A DNA stretch of 64,000 nucleotides from CAZTQN01 sp964615765 (GCA_964615765.1 CAZTQN010000017.1:1-64000), one strand, 5' to 3'; positions 9,071-17,434 are shown, numbered from the stretch's first letter. Translations and numbers: made by a program. Notes: generated from the letters alone by a model not told the origin.

Positions 9071-9829
9071 TCAGGCCTTCGCCGGGGGCCCGCCGGCTTC
9101 GTTGCCGCCCGTCGGCGCCCCGCCACCACCACCACCACCGCCGCCCCCACCGCCGCCACCGCCGCCATCACGACGACGCGGCCCGCCGCCACCACCACGC
9201 GGCCCGCCACGCCCGCCGCGACGATCGTCGCCCACGGTGTTGACCGGACCACGCATCTTCTTCGCCCCGCCCGAGCCGGCCCCGGCGCTGGTGGCGGCCA
9301 TGAACGCCTTGCCCTTCTCGATGCGGTCTTCGATCCCCGTCTTGCCGAGTTCCACGCCGCGAAGAGCCGCGACTTCCGTCGGCTTCCGCAGCTGCTCAAG
9401 GGCCTTGAAGGCCGCCTTGACGGTGTTCCGCGCGTTGGTCGAGCCGTAGCACTTGGTCAGGCAGTCGTTAACGCCGGCCATTTCCAGGATCGAGCGGACC
9501 ACCTGCCCGGCGACCACGCCCGTACCGGGCGAAGCCGGGATCAGCCGCACCATGCTCGATCCGAAGCGCCCGTCCACCTCGTGATTGATCGTCGTGCCGA
9601 TCCGCGGCACGCTGACCATCACGCGCTTGGCGTACTTCTGCGCCTTGTCGACGGCCTGCGGCACTTCGTTGGCCTTGCCGTACCCGAAGCCCACCTGGCC
9701 GCTCCGGTTCCCGACCACCACGAGCGCGCCGAACGAAAAGCGGCGCCCGCCCTTCACCGTCGCCGACGTGCGGTACACGCCGATGGTCGTGGATTCGATC
9801 TGCGAAGATTCGTCGATCATCTCAGGCAT
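9071..9829 (-). CDS. rpsE: 30S ribosomal protein S5 with poly-glycine tail
   Basis: Decoding-fidelity protein of the 30S subunit. The S5 double-stranded-RNA-binding region (TATVKGGRRFSFGALVVVGN, GYGKANEVPQAV) and the C-terminal domain (APGTG-like SPGTGVVAGQVVRSILEMAGV) span residues about 15-175. The remainder to residue 252 is a Gly/Arg-rich tail with one run of 16 consecutive glycines. Such a tail resembles RGG-type RNA-binding tails in composition; no function can be assigned from sequence. Confidence 0.95.
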   Translation of the reverse strand: MPEMIDESSQIESTTIGVYRTSATVKGGRRFSFGALVVVGNRSGQVGFGYGKANEVPQAVDKAQKYAKRVMVSVPRIGTTINHEVDGRFGSSMVRLIPASPGTGVVAGQVVRSILEMAGVNDCLTKCYGSTNARNTVKAAFKALEQLRKPTEVAALRGVELGKTGIEDRIEKGKAFMAATSAGAGSGGAKKMRGPVNTVGDDRRGGRGGPRGGGGGPRRRDGGGGGGGGGGGGGGGGAPTGGNEAGGPPAKA

Positions 9830-9845
9830 GGGTCGTCTCGGGCAG

Positions 9846-9876
9846 GGACTAGAGGTCAGAGGTCAGAGGTGAGGGG
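9846..9876. repeat. Family B repeat between rpsE and rplR
   Basis: Tandem AGAGGTCAGAGGTCAGAGGT, a purine-rich motif found in many gaps of this window and also inside copA. Confidence 0.7.
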
Positions 9877-9901
9877 GAAGAATCAGGTACAGACAACGGG
9901 C

Positions 9902-10276
9902 TCAGAACTTGAGGCCTTCCTTGCGGGCGGCGTCGGCCAGGGCCTTGACCCGGCCGTGGAACTTGAACCCGCCGCGGTCGAAGCAGACTTCCGTGACGCC
10001 GGCCTTCAGGGCCCGCTGCGCCAGCAGCTTCCCGACGGCCGCCGCCGCCGCCGAGTTGCCCGTCTTGCTCTCCACGCCCGCTTCCGATTCCAGCGTGCTC
10101 GCCGACGCCAGCGTCCGCCCCGCCAGGTCGTCGATCACCTGCGCGTGCATGTGCTTGACGGACTTGTACACCGCCAGCCGCGGGCGCGACGGCGTGCCGC
10201 TCACGCTCCCGCGCACACGCTTGTGCCGACGGACGCGACGAAACGCCTTGTGCTTGTTCTTGTCCATGACAGCCAA
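9902..10276 (-). CDS. rplR: 50S ribosomal protein L18
   Basis: Binds 5S rRNA. The 124 residues (121 if the ATG at 10267 is used, giving MDKNKHKAFRR) contain RVRRHKRVRGSVSGTPSRPRL and end FKFHGRVKALADAARKEGLKF, as expected for L18. It lies between rplF and rpsE. Confidence 0.96.
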   Translation of the reverse strand: MAVMDKNKHKAFRRVRRHKRVRGSVSGTPSRPRLAVYKSVKHMHAQVIDDLAGRTLASASTLESEAGVESKTGNSAAAAAVGKLLAQRALKAGVTEVCFDRGGFKFHGRVKALADAARKEGLKF

Positions 10277-10325
10277 TCTCCGAATGCCACCGTGCTCGTG
10301 AACCGCGCCGACCGCGCCAACCGCC

Positions 10326-10877
10326 TTAAGCGCCGAACTGCTTGCCCTGCTTCCGCTTGATGGTTTCCGTCGTGTACTTGATCCCCTTGCCGTTGTACGG
10401 CTCGGGCTTCCGCACAGCGCGGCACGCCGCCGCGAACTGGCCCACCATCTGCTTGTCCGGCCCGCTCACCTTCACGAACTGCTTGTCGATCGTCACCGTC
10501 ACCCCCTTCGGGATGTCCAGCATGATCGGGTTCGCAAAGCCCACCACCAGCTTCAGCTTCTGCCCCGCCATCGACGGCACCCAGCCCACGCCCACCACTT
10601 CGAGCGCCTTCTCATACCCCGACTGCACGCCCGCGATCGCGTTGTTCACCAGCGCCCGCGACGTCCCCCACAGCGCCTTCGACTGCTTGTCGTCCAGCAG
10701 CTTCCCGTCGATCGTGAAGGACAACGCCTTCTCCGATTCCGCCCACACCACCTTCACCGGCGCAGGAATCTGCACCGTCAGCGTGCCCTTCGGGCCCGTG
10801 ACGCTGACCGACTGATCCTTCACCGCGATCTTCACGGCCGGGGGAACGGAGATGGGCTTGCGTCCGATGCGTGACAT
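10326..10877 (-). CDS. rplF: 50S ribosomal protein L6
   Basis: Large-subunit protein near the GTPase centre, 183 residues. It begins MSRIGRKPISVPPAVKIAV and ends with the family C-terminus EPYNGKGIKYTTETIKRKQG. Both L6 repeats are present. It follows rpsH. Confidence 0.97.
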   Translation of the reverse strand: MSRIGRKPISVPPAVKIAVKDQSVSVTGPKGTLTVQIPAPVKVVWAESEKALSFTIDGKLLDDKQSKALWGTSRALVNNAIAGVQSGYEKALEVVGVGWVPSMAGQKLKLVVGFANPIMLDIPKGVTVTIDKQFVKVSGPDKQMVGQFAAACRAVRKPEPYNGKGIKYTTETIKRKQGKQFGA

Positions 10878-10893
10878 GGTTTCACCAGCAGGA

Positions 10894-10932
10894 AAGAGGG
10901 GACAGAGGTCAGAAGTCAGAGGTCAGGGGTCA
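10894..10932. repeat. Family B repeat between rpsH and rplF
   Basis: GGGGACAGAGGTCAGAAGTC followed by AGAGGTCAGGGGTCA. Same purine-rich unit as at 9846 and 14175. Confidence 0.7.
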
Positions 10933-10940
10933 CGAGACTC

Positions 10941-11339
10941 TTACGACACGATGCACAGCAGTTCGCCGCCGACGCGCTCAGTGCGGCATTTGCGGTCGCT
11001 CATCACGCCGCGCGACGTCGACACCACGCAGATCCCCAGGCCCTGGATCGGGCGGGGCAGCTCGTCGACCGCGCGGTAGACGCGGCGCCCGGGCTTGCTC
11101 TCGCGGTGCAGCGTGTTCAGCACGGTCTCGCCTCGCGGGCCGTACTTCAGCTTCACCTTGATCTTGCCCTGGCGACCGTCCTCCACCACCTCAAAGCCGG
11201 TGATGAAGCCCTCGTCGCGCAGCACTTCCGCGATCCCGCGGCATACCCGGCTGTTCAGGCACACCACTTCCTTCGCGCGGTTCCGCGCCGCGTTCCGGAT
11301 TCGGGTCAGCATGTCCGAGATGGGGTCGTTGATGGCCAT
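10941..11339 (-). CDS. rpsH: 30S ribosomal protein S8
   Basis: 16S rRNA-binding protein, 132 residues, starting MAINDPISDMLTRIRNA. The C-terminus contains GLGICVVSTSRGVMSDRKCR, equivalent to the family's STSxGxMTxxxA stretch. The end is close to the family B repeat at 10894-10932. It lies between rpsN and rplF. Confidence 0.96.
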   Translation of the reverse strand: MAINDPISDMLTRIRNAARNRAKEVVCLNSRVCRGIAEVLRDEGFITGFEVVEDGRQGKIKVKLKYGPRGETVLNTLHRESKPGRRVYRAVDELPRPIQGLGICVVSTSRGVMSDRKCRTERVGGELLCIVS

Positions 11340-11426
11340 CAGTGTCTTCCGCAGTTCCGCTTGGTGCCGAGTTGCCTGTCCGTCCGCGTCCGCCGTGCGT
11401 TCACACGTTGTCCGATTTCGCCGCGC

Positions 11427-11612
11427 TCACCAGGAGCTCTTCCGCATCCCCGGGATCTTGCCCTCGAGGGCCAGCTTCCGCAGCATGATGCGGCTGATCC
11501 GGAACTTCCGGTACACCCCACGCGCACGACCCGTCAGCTCGCACCGACGAACGATCCGCGTCGAATACTTCGGAACCCGATTGCTCTTGGCGACTTGTGC
11601 TTTGGTTGCCAT
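11427..11612 (-). CDS. rpsN: 30S ribosomal protein S14, short form without zinc cysteines
   Basis: S14 of 61 residues, the length of the zinc-binding form (KYSTRIVRRC, GVYRKFRISRIMLRKLALEG, GMRKSSW). In the zinc form the motif reads CxxCGR...CRxCFR; here only the first Cys remains (CELTGR) and the later positions are Ser and Met (ISRIML). It should therefore fold without zinc. Order rplE-rpsN-rpsH is standard. Confidence 0.95.
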   Translation of the reverse strand: MATKAQVAKSNRVPKYSTRIVRRCELTGRARGVYRKFRISRIMLRKLALEGKIPGMRKSSW

Positions 11613-11780
11613 GGTTGTTCTTCTGCTTCGCGGCCCGTGCCGCCGTGGTCAGTCTTCGTCCGTCTCAGCCGCTCAGCCCTTCATCCGCAGCGGCTCAGAC
11701 CGCCGAGAGCAAGTTCTGTCGCAGCGGCGCCGGCCGCCGGGACGCTCCTCGCAGCGGCGCAGGCCGCTGAAAAAAGCCCC

Positions 11781-12437
11781 TTAGGCCGCCTTGTCCTTCT
11801 TCGCCTCGTCCTTGCGGAACGGCATCCCGAGCTCGGCGAGCAGGAAGCGCGACACTTCCGGATTCGAGCCCGCGATCTGGATCACGATGTGCATGCCGTG
11901 CGTGAAGGTCACGTCCGCCATGTTGATTTCCGGGAACACGCCCTGCTCCGTCAGGCCCATCGCGTAGTTGCCCTGGCGATCGAACGCCTTCGGGTTCAGC
12001 CCGCGGAAGTCCTTGATACGGGGCGTCGCCAGGTTGATCAGACGGTCCAGGAAGTGCCACATCCGGTCCCGCCGGAGCGTCACCATCGCCGCCACTTCGT
12101 ACCCGGCGCGAAGCTTGAAGTTCGACACGCTCTTCTTCGCGCGGATCACCACCGGCTTCTGGCCGGAGATCTTCGTGATCGTGTCCAGCACCGTCTGCTT
12201 CACGTTGGGCGGGAGCTTGGTCCCGTCCAGGTGGCGGCCCATGTTCACGTTGATCACCACGCTCTTGATCCGCGGACGCTGCATCGGGTTCGGCAGGCCG
12301 AACTTCTCACCGACCGCGGCGTCGACGCGCTCGTCGAACATCTTCTTCAGACGAGGCGTCTGCTTCGGGCCCTGCGGCTCCGACGACTCCTCGCCCTTGG
12401 GCTGCTTCTTCGGCTTGGTCGCTGTGTCCTTCGCCAT
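11781..12437 (-). CDS. rplE: 50S ribosomal protein L5
   Basis: Binds 5S rRNA and the P-site tRNA. The 218 residues start MAKDTATKPKKQPKGEE with a charged extension before the L5 domain (MQRPRIKSVVINVNMG, TRAKKSVSNFKLR-like IRAKKSVSNFKLRAGYE, VTFTHGMHIVI). The start at 12437 has AGGA about 8 bases upstream, unlike the ATG 7 codons earlier. Confidence 0.96.
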   Translation of the reverse strand: MAKDTATKPKKQPKGEESSEPQGPKQTPRLKKMFDERVDAAVGEKFGLPNPMQRPRIKSVVINVNMGRHLDGTKLPPNVKQTVLDTITKISGQKPVVIRAKKSVSNFKLRAGYEVAAMVTLRRDRMWHFLDRLINLATPRIKDFRGLNPKAFDRQGNYAMGLTEQGVFPEINMADVTFTHGMHIVIQIAGSNPEVSRFLLAELGMPFRKDEAKKDKAA

Positions 12438-12543
12438 CTTCGCTGTCCTGCCTTCCAATCACCCGGTTCTCCCGAACCGGTTTCAGTCGCGCTCAATCCC
12501 AACCCGGCCGGCTCCGGCCCGATCAGCCCTGAATCACACTCAA

Positions 12544-12912
12544 TCAGGCCTTGCTCGCCCCCGCCGTCTTGGCGCCCGCACCGCGGACGACCCCGAGCTC
12601 CTGCCCGTTGCGGGCCGCGACGCGGACCTTGCTCCCGTCGCCCTTGGTGACAAACCGCACCCGCGTCGGCTTGCCGTCCACCACCGGCGAGACGTTGGAG
12701 ATGTGGATGGACGCTTCCCGCGTCACGATCCCGCCCTGCGGCGCCAGCCGCGTCGGCTTGAGGTGCTTGGTCCGGAGGTTCAAACCCTTGACCACCACCC
12801 GCGTGCCATCGGGCGTATCGCCCGCGATCACGCGCATGATCGTCCCGGTCTTCCCCTTCTCGGAGCCGGTCGTCACCATCACCACGTCGCCTTTTCGCAC
12901 GTGACGAGCCAT
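12544..12912 (-). CDS. rplX: 50S ribosomal protein L24
   Basis: Assembly-initiating protein, 122 residues, starting MARHVRKGDVVMVTTGSEKG (KOW motif) and containing GIVTREASIHISNVSPVV. The start at 12912 leaves one base between it and the rplN stop, and matches the family N-terminus better than an in-frame upstream start that would lie inside rplN. Confidence 0.96.
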   Translation of the reverse strand: MARHVRKGDVVMVTTGSEKGKTGTIMRVIAGDTPDGTRVVVKGLNLRTKHLKPTRLAPQGGIVTREASIHISNVSPVVDGKPTRVRFVTKGDGSKVRVAARNGQELGVVRGAGAKTAGASKA

Positions 12913-12913
12913 A

Positions 12914-13300
12914 TCACACCACCTCCGGCGCAAGCGAGACGATCTTCATGTAGTTCTTGTCGCGCAGCTCGCGGGCCACCGGCCCGAAGATGCGCGTCCC
13001 CTTCGGGTTCCCGTCGTCCTGGATCAGCACCACCGCGTTGGCGTCGAACTTCACGTACGACCCGTCCTTGCGGCGGTGCGCCTTGGTCGTCCGCACGACC
13101 ACGGCCTTCGACTTGTCGCCCGCCTTCACGTCCGACCCGGGCAGCGCCTTCTTGATCGACACCAGCACCCGGTCGCCCAGGCCCGCAGTGCGACGCGTGA
13201 ACGCCCCGCTCCGCGTCGTCCCCCCGTACACGCGGATCACGTAGGCGATCTTCGCCCCCGAGTTGTCCGCGACTTCACACCTGGTTTCTTGCTGCAGCAT
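12914..13300 (-). CDS. rplN: 50S ribosomal protein L14
   Basis: Part of intersubunit bridge B8, 128 residues. Starts MLQQETRCEVADNSGAKIAY and ends GPVARELRDKNYMKIVSLAPEVV, the classical L14 signature. The order rpsQ-rplN-rplX is standard. Confidence 0.98.
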   Translation of the reverse strand: MLQQETRCEVADNSGAKIAYVIRVYGGTTRSGAFTRRTAGLGDRVLVSIKKALPGSDVKAGDKSKAVVVRTTKAHRRKDGSYVKFDANAVVLIQDDGNPKGTRIFGPVARELRDKNYMKIVSLAPEVV

Positions 13301-13383
13301 GGCGACGTTCCTGACTGACCTTCAACCGCTCAACAACCCGCCCCACCACCCCTGTCCCCTGACCTCTATCCCCTGTCCCCTGC

Positions 13384-13716
13384 TCAGACGTGCTCCACCC
13401 GGCCCGCCGCCCGCTCGACGATCCGCACCAGCGTCCACGCCTTGGTCTTGCTCATCGGGCGGCACTGCTTGACTTCCACCGTGTCCCCCAGCTTGCTCTC
13501 GTTGTGCTCGTCGTGCACCTGCAGCACCGTCTTGCGCGACACGTACTTACCGTACTTCGGGTGCATCGCCTTGAACGCCACCACCACCGTGCGGCTCTTC
13601 GCCCGCTTGTCGCTCTCCACCACCCCGATCTTCGTGGCGATGTGCTTGCCCGCGTCGCTCGACGTCGTCGCGGCCTGGGCGGTGTTCGGCTTGCTCTTGG
13701 TGGTCGTGCTCGGCAT
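13384..13716 (-). CDS. rpsQ: 30S ribosomal protein S17
   Basis: 16S rRNA-binding OB-fold protein. The S17 core (KIGVVESDKRAKSRTVVVAF, YVSRKTVLQVHDE, DTVEVKQCRPMSKTK) occupies residues about 28-100 of 110. The first 25 residues are an extra Ser/Thr-rich segment. A family B repeat overlaps its 3' flank (about 13350-13385). Confidence 0.95.
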   Translation of the reverse strand: MPSTTTKSKPNTAQAATTSSDAGKHIATKIGVVESDKRAKSRTVVVAFKAMHPKYGKYVSRKTVLQVHDEHNESKLGDTVEVKQCRPMSKTKAWTLVRIVERAAGRVEHV

Positions 13717-13804
13717 AGTCGGTGCTGCTCGTGTGTCTCGTGCGAACTCGTAAAACGCTCAATCCCGTCTGCTGGTGATCCGCGTGCGGTGCGTGCCCCG
13801 CCGC

Positions 13805-14176
13805 TTACTTCGTCCCCGCCGTCGCCTTCCCGGCCGCCTTCCCCGTCCCCTTCGCGGCCGAGGCGCGGGCCCCGCCCGCCTTCTTCGCCCCGCTCGCGCC
13901 GGCCTTCGCCGCGGGCTTCTTGGCCCCCGACTTGGCCCCCGTCGACGCCGCCTGGGCGGACCCGTCCGCGGCCCCGCTGGTCGCCTTCGTCCGGGCCGCC
14001 TTTTCCGTCAGCAGCCGCGCGATGTCGCGCCGCGTGCTCAGGAACACGCCCGTGTTCTCGACCTTCTCCGTCACCGCCTGCGTGCGGAACTTGTACAGAT
14101 CCGCCCGCAAACGCTTGACCTCCAGGTCGATCTCTTCCGTCGTCAGCTTCCGAACGTCTTGGCCGGTCATGGTCAT
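13805..14176 (-). CDS. rpmC: 50S ribosomal protein L29 with Ala/Lys-rich tail
   Basis: Exit-tunnel protein. Residues 1 to about 68 match L29 (LTTEEIDLEVKRLRADLYKF, TRRDIARLLTEKAAR). The remaining 55 residues are an Ala/Gly/Lys tail ending GKATAGTK, so the protein is 123 residues against a usual 60-70. It lies between rplP and rpsQ. Confidence 0.92.
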   Translation of the reverse strand: MTMTGQDVRKLTTEEIDLEVKRLRADLYKFRTQAVTEKVENTGVFLSTRRDIARLLTEKAARTKATSGAADGSAQAASTGAKSGAKKPAAKAGASGAKKAGGARASAAKGTGKAAGKATAGTK

Positions 14177-14237
14177 TCCAGAGATAGAGGTCAGGGGACA
14201 GAGGTCAGAGGTCAGAGGTCAGGGGACAGGGAGAGGA
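14175..14237. repeat. Family B repeat between rplP and rpmC
   Basis: Six or more tandem copies of the (G)AGGTCAG / GGGGACAG units. Confidence 0.75.
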
Positions 14238-14250
14238 AGGGAGCCGTCCA

Positions 14251-14670
14251 TTACACCGACACGCGCCGGCCGACGAAGCGGCAGCGGATCGGGAACTTCA
14301 TCGCCGCCCGGTGCAGCGCCGCCTTCGCGGTCGTCTCCGGCACCCCGGCGATCTCCATCAGCATCGTCCCGGGCTTCACGCGCGCCGCCCAGTACTCCAC
14401 GTCCGCCTTGCCGGTACCCATTCGGGTCTCCAGCGGCTTCTTGCTGATCGGCTTGTCCGGGAACACGCGGATGAACACCTTGCCCTCGCGCTTGAGCAGG
14501 TGCATCACCGCCACGCGGGCCGCCTCGATCTGTCGGGCCGCCACCCACGTCCCGTCCAGCGCCTGCAGGCCGTAGTCGCCGTACGCGACGTAGTTGCCCT
14601 TGGTCGCCTTCCGCGGACGGACGCGCCGCTGCTCCTTGCGGAACTTGACTCGCTTTGGCATCAGCGCCAT
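14251..14670 (-). CDS. rplP: 50S ribosomal protein L16
   Basis: Peptidyl-transferase-region protein, 139 residues, starting MALMPKRVKFRKEQRRVRPR and containing VFPDKPISKKPLETRMGTGK, the family hallmark. It lies between rpsC and rpmC with a family A repeat on one side and family B on the other. Confidence 0.97.
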   Translation of the reverse strand: MALMPKRVKFRKEQRRVRPRKATKGNYVAYGDYGLQALDGTWVAARQIEAARVAVMHLLKREGKVFIRVFPDKPISKKPLETRMGTGKADVEYWAARVKPGTMLMEIAGVPETTAKAALHRAAMKFPIRCRFVGRRVSV

Positions 14671-14685
14671 GAGAAACTCCGGGAT

Positions 14686-14717
14686 CTAGGCACTAGGCAC
14701 TGGGCACTAGGCGCTAG
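14686..14717. repeat. Family A repeat between rpsC and rplP
   Basis: CTAGGCACTAGGCACTGGGC followed by ACTAGGCGCTAG, the same unit as at 5564. Confidence 0.75.
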
Positions 14718-14736
14718 CAAGACTGACTGCTTCAAC

Positions 14737-15441
14737 TCACCGACGCCCGCGGGCACGCGCCCGACCGCCGGCCGCCTTGGACTCGGTCTCGTCGACCGCG
14801 CCCTGCTGGTACATGCCCTTGTAGATCCACACCTGCACGCCGATCACCCCGTACGGGCACATCGCCTCGGCGACCCCGTAGTCGATGTTCGCCTGCAGCG
14901 TCGACAGCGGCAAAGAGCCCATGCGCTGGTCGAACGTGCGGCTCATTTCCGCGCCGCCCAGCCGACCCGCCAGCTGCACCTTGCAGCCCAGCGCGCCCGC
15001 CGACATGATCGACTCGCACCGCATCTTCACCGTGCGCCGGAACGCCGCCCGCTTCTTCAGCTGGTCCGCCACGTTCTCCGCGCACAGCTTCGCGTCGATG
15101 TCCGGGTTCTTGATCTCGATGATGTTGATCGAGACCTTGCGCCCCGTCTGCAGCTGCAGCTCTTCCGTCAGCCGGTCCACCTCGGCGCCCTTCGGGCCGA
15201 TCACCAGCCCCGGACGGGCCGTCTTGATGATCACCTTCAGCTCTTCACGCGTGCGCTCGATATGGATATCGCTCACCGCCGCGTGCGGGGGCTGACGGTT
15301 CAGCCGCTTGTCCAGGAAGCGGCGGATCTTCTCGTCCTCGATCAGCAGCTCGCCGTACAACGCCTTGGGCGCGTACCAGCGGCTCCGATGTGCCTCGGTG
15401 ATGCCGACCCGGAAGCCGAATGGTTGCGTCTTCTGTCCCAT
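14737..15441 (-). CDS. rpsC: 30S ribosomal protein S3
   Basis: mRNA-entry-channel protein with KH domain, 234 residues. It starts MGQKTQPFGFRVGITEAHRS, has the KH segment VIGPKGAEVDRLTEEL, and the C-terminal domain with YGVIGVQVWIYKG. The start codon overlaps the rplV stop by one base (TAATG), so the two are translationally coupled. Confidence 0.97.
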   Translation of the reverse strand: MGQKTQPFGFRVGITEAHRSRWYAPKALYGELLIEDEKIRRFLDKRLNRQPPHAAVSDIHIERTREELKVIIKTARPGLVIGPKGAEVDRLTEELQLQTGRKVSINIIEIKNPDIDAKLCAENVADQLKKRAAFRRTVKMRCESIMSAGALGCKVQLAGRLGGAEMSRTFDQRMGSLPLSTLQANIDYGVAEAMCPYGVIGVQVWIYKGMYQQGAVDETESKAAGGRARARGRR

Positions 15442-15986
15442 TAGTTCTTCTGCTCCAGACCGACGGTGATGTGCGCCATGCGCTTGAGGATCGGGTGCGC
15501 CCGCCCGCGGTCCTTCGGCTGGAACCGCTTGATGTGCGGCCCGCCGTGCACCGTGCTCTCCGTCACCACCAGGTTCTCGACATTCGCCTCGGCCTGCTGC
15601 GCGTCCGCGATCGCCGCGCTCAAGGCCTTCTTCACATCCACCGCCGCCCGCTTGGTCGTGAACGTCAGCAGGTTCATCGCCGTGTCGACCTTCTTCCCAC
15701 GGATCAGGTCCACCAGCAGCTTCGCCTTCCGCGGCGAGCCACGGTGATACTTGAAGATCGCCGTGAACCGCGCCAGGTCAGACACCTCGCACTCGAGCAC
15801 CCGCGCCAACGCCACGATGTCCTCCCGACGGCACCGCGGGTGATCGCTCCCCCGCATCCAGTTGCCGATCGCCGAGATCGCCCGCGCTTTGGGCAGCCCC
15901 GTCCGCTCCACCGCCTCGGCGAGCTGCTCGATGCTCACGCCCTTTTCCTGGGCCCGCGCCTTGAGTTTGCTTCCGACGATCTTCAC
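15441..15986 (-). CDS. rplV: 50S ribosomal protein L22 with N-terminal HTH domain
   Basis: Residues from about 72 to 181 are L22 (AIFKYHRGSPRKAKLLVDLI, RGKKV, then TVHGGPHIKRFQPKDRGRAH). The first ~70 residues are extra and look like an XRE-type helix-turn-helix: helix 1 LKARAQEKG, helix 2 VSIEQLAEAV, recognition-like AISAIGNWMRG, and a last helix IVALARVLECEVSDLA. The GTG at 15986 is chosen because AAGGA lies about 7 bases upstream; there is no ATG in frame. The stop overlaps the rpsC start. Confidence 0.9.
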   Translation of the reverse strand: MKIVGSKLKARAQEKGVSIEQLAEAVERTGLPKARAISAIGNWMRGSDHPRCRREDIVALARVLECEVSDLARFTAIFKYHRGSPRKAKLLVDLIRGKKVDTAMNLLTFTTKRAAVDVKKALSAAIADAQQAEANVENLVVTESTVHGGPHIKRFQPKDRGRAHPILKRMAHITVGLEQKN

Positions 15987-16085
15987 GGGTCTGTCCTTCC
16001 GTCCTGCCTGCTGATGCCTCAAACCACGACCGATACCGCACTCATCCGCCCCACCCGATCACCCCGGCCCGACCGGGTAGCCCGG

Positions 16086-16382
16086 TTAGCCCGGCTTCTT
16101 CTCGCCGCCTTCCAGACCTTCCTTCTTGTTCGTGTGCCCGCGGAACGTGCGGCTGATGCTGAACTCGCCCAGCTTGTGCCCCACCATGTCCTCGGTCACG
16201 AACACGTCCAGGAACTGCCGCCCGTTGTGCACCTTGAACGTGTGCCCCACAAACTCCGGCACAATCGTGCACGACCGACGCCAGGTCTTCAGCGCCTCGC
16301 GCTTGTTCATCTGGTTGAGCTTCTCCACCCGGCGGTAGAGACGCTCATCAACGTACGGGCCCTTCTTGCTGCTGCGCGACAT
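16086..16382 (-). CDS. rpsS: 30S ribosomal protein S19
   Basis: Small-subunit head protein, 98 residues: MSRSSKKGPYVDERLYRRVE, the central TWRRSCTIVPEFVGHTFKVH and VGHKLGEFSISRTFRGH. Ordinary length. It lies between rplB and rplV. Confidence 0.97.
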   Translation of the reverse strand: MSRSSKKGPYVDERLYRRVEKLNQMNKREALKTWRRSCTIVPEFVGHTFKVHNGRQFLDVFVTEDMVGHKLGEFSISRTFRGHTNKKEGLEGGEKKPG

Positions 16383-16391
16383 GCCTTATCC

Positions 16392-16437
16392 CCTAGTGCC
16401 TAGTGCCCAGTGCCTAGTGCCTGGTGCCCAGTGCCTT
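16392..16437. repeat. Family A repeat between rplB and rpsS
   Basis: CCTAGTGCCTAGTGCCCAGT continued by more TGCC-AGTGCC-TAG units; it ends two bases before the rplB stop codon. Confidence 0.78.
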
Positions 16438-16438
16438 C

Positions 16439-17299
16439 TTACTTGCTCTTCTGCCCGTACCGCTTGCTGACACGACGACGGATGATCAGGTCCGTCGAAC
16501 GCTGCTTCTTGTTGCGGGTGTCCCCGCCCTTGGCGCCCACGCCCGTCGGACCAACCGGCGGCCGGTTGCCCTTCGAACGACCCGAGCCGCCGCCCAGCGG
16601 GTGGGCGTTGTGGCTCTTGGCCACCCCACGCGTGATCGGACGGATCCCCATGTGCCGCGCAAGACCCGCCTTGCCCAGCATCCGCAGCGAGTGGTCCGGG
16701 TTCCCGACCTGCCCGATGGTCGCGCGGCAGTTGGCGTGCACCATCCGCAGTTCGCCCGACGGCAACTGCAGCGTCGCGTACTCGCCTTCCTTGTTCATCA
16801 GCCGGGCAAACATCCCCGCAGAGCGGCAGATCTTCGCCCCACGCCCCGGCTCCAGCTCGATGCAGTGCACATCAAGCCCCGTCGGGATGTCCTTGAGACG
16901 CATGTTGTTGCCGGTCTTCGGATCCACCGGACCCGTGCCCGACGACTCCACCGTCATCCCGTCCGTCAGACCCGCCGGGCAGATGATGTACCGCCGCACC
17001 TTGTCGGCGTACTCCACCAGCGCGATGTGGGCCGAGCGGTTCGGGTCGTACTCGACCCCGATCACCTTGCCCGCCACGCCGTCACGGTCCGCACGCTTGA
17101 AGTCGACCTGGCGGTACAGCCGCTTGGCCCCGCCCGTCCGACCACGAACCGTGATCTTCCCGTGGTGGTTCCGGCCCGCTTTCTTGTTCAGCGGGCTCAG
17201 CAGCGCCTTCTCCGGCGAGTGCTTGGTCACTTCCGCGTGCGCGTTCACCGACGCGAAGCGACGGCCGGCCGAGGTGGGTTTGTAAATGCGAATCGGCAT
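16439..17299 (-). CDS. rplB: 50S ribosomal protein L2
   Basis: Core large-subunit protein, 286 residues. Starts MPIRIYKPTSAGRRFASVNA and contains GRNHHGKITVRGRTGGAKRL, the conserved histidine region GVAKSHNAHPLGGGSGRSKG, and the basic C-terminus RRRVSKRYGQKSK. It is followed downstream (lower coordinates) by a family A repeat. Confidence 0.98.
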   Translation of the reverse strand: MPIRIYKPTSAGRRFASVNAHAEVTKHSPEKALLSPLNKKAGRNHHGKITVRGRTGGAKRLYRQVDFKRADRDGVAGKVIGVEYDPNRSAHIALVEYADKVRRYIICPAGLTDGMTVESSGTGPVDPKTGNNMRLKDIPTGLDVHCIELEPGRGAKICRSAGMFARLMNKEGEYATLQLPSGELRMVHANCRATIGQVGNPDHSLRMLGKAGLARHMGIRPITRGVAKSHNAHPLGGGSGRSKGNRPPVGPTGVGAKGGDTRNKKQRSTDLIIRRRVSKRYGQKSK

Positions 17300-17332
17300 G
17301 ACGTGTTCCCTGCTGCCCGTCTCTGTCTTGAC

Positions 17333-17434
17333 CCTAGTGCCCAGTGCCTAGTGCCCAGTGCCTGTTTCCCGCACCGGGCTCGGCCCGGCTGAGGAAGGTG
17401 CCTTTAGGCACCCGCACCGGGCTCGACCCGGCTT
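17333..17434. repeat. Family A repeat plus hairpins between rplW and rplB
   Basis: A family A tract at 17333-17363 is followed by two copies of GCACCGGGCTCGRCCCGGCT flanking the perfect hairpin GGTGCCTTTAGGCACC. The second copy reaches the rplW stop codon. Confidence 0.7.
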
